Source of the DNA: Nocardia sp. CY41
Lineage (GTDB): Bacteria > Actinomycetota > Actinomycetes > Mycobacteriales > Mycobacteriaceae
Direction: 5' to 3'
Assembly: GCF_009829325.1 (NCBI RefSeq)
Contig: NZ_VUOS01000002.1
Location: 1-64,000 of the forward strand
Length of the DNA stretch: 64,000 nt
The position numbers and the translations under genes were made by a program. The notes below the pieces were generated by a model. It ran no database searches. It saw only the letters and a list, made by a program, of their open reading frames with translations, and was not told the origin of the DNA. The number at the start of each line of letters is the position of its first letter. The first letter of the stretch is position 1. Below, piece after piece: positions 61,171 through 64,000 of the stretch.

Positions 61171-62228
61171 TGACTCTGGTCGAGATCGGGATTCCCGCGG
61201 TGCGTTCCGGGCGTCCCTCGCTCGCCGGCCGTCCCGACACCCCCTACTTGCTGGATCGTTTCGGACGCGTCGCCCGCGACCTGCGCGTATCCATCACCGA
61301 GAAGTGTTCGCTGCGCTGTACCTACTGCATGCCGGAGGAGGGGCTGCCGGAGATTCCCCGGCACGAACTGCTCACGCCGGACGAGATCGTGCGTCTGGTG
61401 CGCTTGGCGGTGCGGGATCTGGGCGTGCGCGAGGTCCGCTTCACCGGGGGCGAGCCGCTGATGCGCCGCGACCTGGAACAGATCATCGCGGGCTGCCACG
61501 CCGCGGTGCCACACATCCCGCTGGCCATGACGACCAACGGCATCGGGCTCGAGCACCGCGCGTCGGGCTTGGCCGCGGCCGGTCTGCGTCGGGTGAACGT
61601 CTCGCTGGACACGGTGGACCGGGCCGGTTTCGCGCGGCTGACGCGCCGCGACCGCCTGGAATCGGTATTCGCCGGGATCCGTGCGGCCCGCGCCGCCGGA
61701 CTGGCCCCGATCAAGGTCAACGCCGTCTTGATGCGCGAAACCCTCTCCGGCGCTCCCGATCTGCTGCGCTGGTGCCTGGACGAGGGCTGCGAGCTGCGCT
61801 TCATCGAGGAGATGCCGCTCGATGCCGACCACGAATGGGCCCGCGCCAACATGGTCACCGCCGCCGAGTTGCTCGACGTGCTCGGCGTCCGGTTCGAGCT
61901 CAGCGAGGCCGGTCGCGCCGATCCGTCGGCCCCTGCGGAGAAATGGCTGGTCGGCGGCGGGCCCGGCACCGTAGGCATCATCGCGACGGTGACCCGCAAG
62001 TTCTGCGACACCTGCGACCGCACCCGGCTCACCGCGGATGGCATGCTGCGCTCCTGCCTGTTCAGCGACCAGGAGTTCGACCTGCGCCAGGCGCTGCGCT
62101 CCGGCGCGTCCGACGAGGAGGTCGCGACCCTCTGGCGTGGGGCGATGTGGAACAAATGGGCAGGTCACGGCATCGACGCGGAGGGCTTCGTCCCCCCGGA
62201 GCGGACGATGGGAGCCATCGGTGGTTGA
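61170..62228 (+). CDS. moaA: GTP 3',8-cyclase MoaA (radical SAM)
   Basis: 352 residues. N-terminal C-S-L-R-C-T-Y-C (4Fe-4S radical SAM cluster), G-G-E-P-L motif, C-terminal second cluster [11 protein letters not shown] and R-S-C; the Gly-Gly C-terminus typical of MoaA is present. GTG start without a ribosome-binding site, consistent with a leaderless message (see 61158). It overlaps moaD by 8 bp. First step of molybdenum cofactor synthesis. Confidence 0.93.
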   Translation: MTLVEIGIPAVRSGRPSLAGRPDTPYLLDRFGRVARDLRVSITEKCSLRCTYCMPEEGLPEIPRHELLTPDEIVRLVRLAVRDLGVREVRFTGGEPLMRRDLEQIIAGCHAAVPHIPLAMTTNGIGLEHRASGLAAAGLRRVNVSLDTVDRAGFARLTRRDRLESVFAGIRAARAAGLAPIKVNAVLMRETLSGAPDLLRWCLDEGCELRFIEEMPLDADHEWARANMVTAAELLDVLGVRFELSEAGRADPSAPAEKWLVGGGPGTVGIIATVTRKFCDTCDRTRLTADGMLRSCLFSDQEFDLRQALRSGASDEEVATLWRGAMWNKWAGHGIDAEGFVPPERTMGAIGG

Positions 62229-62463
62229 GATCCGCTATTTCGCCGCGATCGCCGACGCGGTGGGCAAGGACGGCGAAACCCTCGACCTCCCGGCCGGAGC
62301 GACGGTGGCCGACCTGCGCGCGGCCCTGTCGGCGGCCTACGGCCCGGACCTGGACAAGATGCTGTCGGTGTGCGCCTACCTGATCGGCGACGAACTCACC
62401 CGCGACCCCACGGCCGCGCTGAGCCCGCGCGTCGACGTCCTGCCACCGTTCGCCGGCGGGTGA
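62221..62463 (+). CDS. moaD: MoaD/ThiS-like sulfur carrier (molybdopterin synthase small subunit)
   Basis: 80 residues, ubiquitin-like, ending P-P-F-A-G-G: the double Gly is the site of thiocarboxylation. Start GTG 62221 inside the end of moaA, an 8-bp overlap, so translation is coupled. Partner of MoaE. No MoeB-type activating enzyme is encoded in the window. Confidence 0.88.
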   Translation: MVEIRYFAAIADAVGKDGETLDLPAGATVADLRAALSAAYGPDLDKMLSVCAYLIGDELTRDPTAALSPRVDVLPPFAGG

Positions 62464-62465
62464 AC

Positions 62466-62489
62466 GCGACCCGCCGCGCGGCGGGTCGC
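62466..62489. terminator. Perfect 24-bp palindrome between moaD and nadE
   Basis: GCGACCCGCCGC and its complement GCGGCGGGTCGC abut with no loop at 62466-62489, between the convergent stops of moaD (62463) and nadE (62501). A bidirectional hairpin terminator is the likely role, though no T-tract is present. Confidence 0.5.
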
Positions 62490-62500
62490 GGGTAGGGCGC

Positions 62501-63325
62501 TCAGCGCCACCAGGTGTCGAGCGGGGTCACCGGAACGGTGCGCTTGTGCCGGGTGTTGCGGAAGATGTTCTCCAGTCGCTCGGCGACCTCCGGGGTGACC
62601 TCGTTGCCCTCCAGGTAGTCGTCGATCTCGCGGTAGCGCAGACCGAGCGCCTCCTCATCGGGCAGGGCGGGCCGGTCGTCCTCCAGATCGGCGGTGGGCA
62701 CCTTCGACCAGATGCTGGCCGGCGCGCCGAGTTCCTGGAGCAGGGCGGCGCCCTGGCGCTTGGTGAGACCGGTGAGCGGGGTCAGGTCGACCCCGCCGTC
62801 GCCGTACTTGGTGAAGAATCCGGTGACCGCCTCGGCCGCGTGATCGGTGCCGACCACGAGCAGGTTCTCCTGACCGGCCAGCGCGTATTGGAGCACCATG
62901 CGCTCGCGCGCTTTGATGTTGCCGCGCACGAAATCGCGCAACCGGTCCACCTGCAGCGCCGACGCCGCCTCCGCGGCCGCGGCGTTGGCGCTGGGCCGGA
63001 CGTTCACCACGACCTGCCGGTCGGGCCGGACGAACGTCAGCGCGGTGCGGGCGTCGGCCTCGTCGGCTTGCACGCCGTAGGGCAGCCGGACGGCGAGGAA
63101 AGTCGCGTCCACGCCCTCGTCCCGCAGTTCCTCGACCGCGAGCTGGCACAGCCGTCCGGCCAGCGCGCTGTCCTGCCCACCGCTGATGCCGAGGACGTAA
63201 CCTCGTGCGGGGGTGGCGTTCAGATAATCCTTGAGGAAATCGATCCGCCGGCGGATCTCCTTCTTCGGTTCGATCGTGGGCTGGACACCCAATTCACTGA
63301 TGATCTGTTCGCGCAGGTTCCCCAT
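62501..63325 (-). CDS. nadE: Ammonia-dependent NAD+ synthetase NadE
   Basis: 274 residues, the size of the single-domain, ammonia-using form. PPi loop [10 protein letters not shown] (49-58), G-T-D-H-A-A-E-A (about 159-166), F-F-T-K-Y-G-D-G and D-L-T-P-L near 175-183, and P-T-A-D-L-E-D near 209-215 are the conserved elements. It makes NAD+ from nicotinate adenine dinucleotide. ATG 63325. Not part of the moa operons but adjacent. Confidence 0.92.
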   Translation of the reverse strand: MGNLREQIISELGVQPTIEPKKEIRRRIDFLKDYLNATPARGYVLGISGGQDSALAGRLCQLAVEELRDEGVDATFLAVRLPYGVQADEADARTALTFVRPDRQVVVNVRPSANAAAAEAASALQVDRLRDFVRGNIKARERMVLQYALAGQENLLVVGTDHAAEAVTGFFTKYGDGGVDLTPLTGLTKRQGAALLQELGAPASIWSKVPTADLEDDRPALPDEEALGLRYREIDDYLEGNEVTPEVAERLENIFRNTRHKRTVPVTPLDTWWR

Positions 63326-63347
63326 GGCGCCCGAGTCTACTGGCGGT

Positions 63348-63998
63348 TCAGGAGGCGACAACGCGCCGAACGACGTGCTCCCAGTTGTCGCCGATCTGCT
63401 CGCGGGTGTAGCCCAGCACCTGCATCTGGTGCATGACCAGCGCGGCGCCCAGCATCGCCAGGAGCGCGTCGGCGATGAGCCGGGCATCCCCTGGTGCGCC
63501 TGCCTGCCGCAGCAGCATCACGACGTGCGCGCGCAGCAATCCGTACGGCCCGCCCGAGTAACGGTCACCCGCCTCGCCGAGTTCGGCGGCGCGGTGCAGT
63601 TCGCCTTCCACCTCGATGTCCAGCAGCCGGGCCCGCCCGAAGGCGACCAGCCGTTCCACCGGCGGTGCGCCGGGACCCAGCGGCGGCGGCCCGAAGATGA
63701 ACGACTCCTGGTACTTCTGCTCGGAATGGTCGAGCAGCGCGAGCATCAGGCCGGATCTGCTGCCGAATCGGCGGAACACCGTGCCCTTGCCGACTCCGGC
63801 GCGTTTGGCCAGCGCGTCCATCGTGAGGCTGTCCACGCCTTGCTCGCGCACGAGCTGCTGCGCCGCGTCCAGCAGCAGCCGCCGGTTGCGGGCCGCGTCG
63901 GCGCGCTCGGCGGGCTCGGCCGTGCCGGGCAGCGGCGTGCCCACGTCGACCAGCCGGTGCGAGCCGTTGGCTGACGCGTCGGGTGTGGGGTAGTTCAC
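63348..63998 (-). CDS. TetR family regulator at the window edge (5' end uncertain)
   Basis: 216 residues from the GTG at 63998, two bases from the window edge. HTH in residues 36-84 ([37 protein letters not shown]). The C-terminal domain has a long Pro/Gly segment ([11 protein letters not shown]). The true start may lie outside the window. It ends 22 bp from the nadE start, in the same direction, so the two could be co-transcribed. Confidence 0.82.
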   Translation of the reverse strand: MNYPTPDASANGSHRLVDVGTPLPGTAEPAERADAARNRRLLLDAAQQLVREQGVDSLTMDALAKRAGVGKGTVFRRFGSRSGLMLALLDHSEQKYQESFIFGPPPLGPGAPPVERLVAFGRARLLDIEVEGELHRAAELGEAGDRYSGGPYGLLRAHVVMLLRQAGAPGDARLIADALLAMLGAALVMHQMQVLGYTREQIGDNWEHVVRRVVAS

Positions 63999-64000
63999 AG

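Overview
The window is high-GC actinobacterial DNA, most likely Nocardia or a close mycolic-acid-producing relative. Supporting genes are a secreted antigen 85-like mycolyltransferase (9074-10024), a mycolic acid cyclopropane synthase-type methyltransferase (51655-52512), a small Rpf preceded by a c-di-AMP (ydaO-type) leader (16458-16943), a MAB_1171c-type membrane protein (49970-51064), and a glnA4-amidohydrolase-aldC-SDR block ordered as in Mycobacterium tuberculosis. All calls come from reading the sequence and recalling families; no searches were run.

Layout, left half: the tail of a cytochrome P450 (3-146); a manganese-type ABC importer (208-2785) whose promoter overlaps a DtxR-family box; a TetR gene; a secreted lipase (3840-4982); a decayed gene (4990-5300) that looks like an EACC1 remnant; an ADP-ribosylglycohydrolase; a divergent LysR/DHA2 efflux pair; a mycolyltransferase; a three-gene membrane-protein operon (10128-12066) divergent from a MerR regulator with two clear operators; a PfpI-family protein; a TetR/acyl-CoA dehydrogenase divergent pair with two palindromic operators; a hotdog thioesterase; the Rpf locus; a thiolase/SDR pair; a methyltransferase; and a PucR regulator followed by a second copy of the lipase and a third, unrelated lipase. 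24509-28749 is a polyamine/ethanolamine-type gamma-glutamylation pathway (GlnA-like ligase, gamma-glutamyl hydrolase, aldehyde dehydrogenase, SDR). Then come an SDR/TetR divergent pair, an MHS-family symporter behind a perfect CRP/GlxR-type site, small hypothetical genes including an Imm35/YrhB-like protein, and a TetR/DoxX pair.

The most interesting region is 34252-47544, a seven-gene leftward operon: a reducing type I polyketide synthase (KS-AT-DH-ER-KR-ACP, no thioesterase), a PLP-dependent alpha-oxoamine synthase, an FG-GAP/ASPIC-UnbV secreted protein, an RnfD-like membrane protein (UnbU type), a flavin reductase, a DUF1702 (UnbL type) protein and a 3-ketodihydrosphingosine reductase-like SDR. 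The first four junctions are 4-bp ATGA/GTGA stop-start overlaps. UnbL, UnbV and UnbU are the accessory genes of enediyne warhead cassettes, but here they accompany a non-enediyne PKS whose chain is probably released by an alpha-oxoamine synthase. The predicted product is a sphingoid-like amino alcohol or amino ketone further acted on by the Unb membrane redox proteins. A SnoaL-like gene diverges from the operon across an AT-rich promoter region.

Right end: a TetR gene, the MAB_1171c-type gene, a PaaI thioesterase, the cyclopropane synthase-like methyltransferase, an SDR, a small secreted protein, a cell-wall amidase with a long Pro/Gln tail, a G3E (CobW-type) GTPase, an AraC regulator, a molybdenum cofactor locus (moaE, a fused moaC-mogA type gene, moeA, divergent moaA-moaD), nadE, and a TetR gene at the edge.
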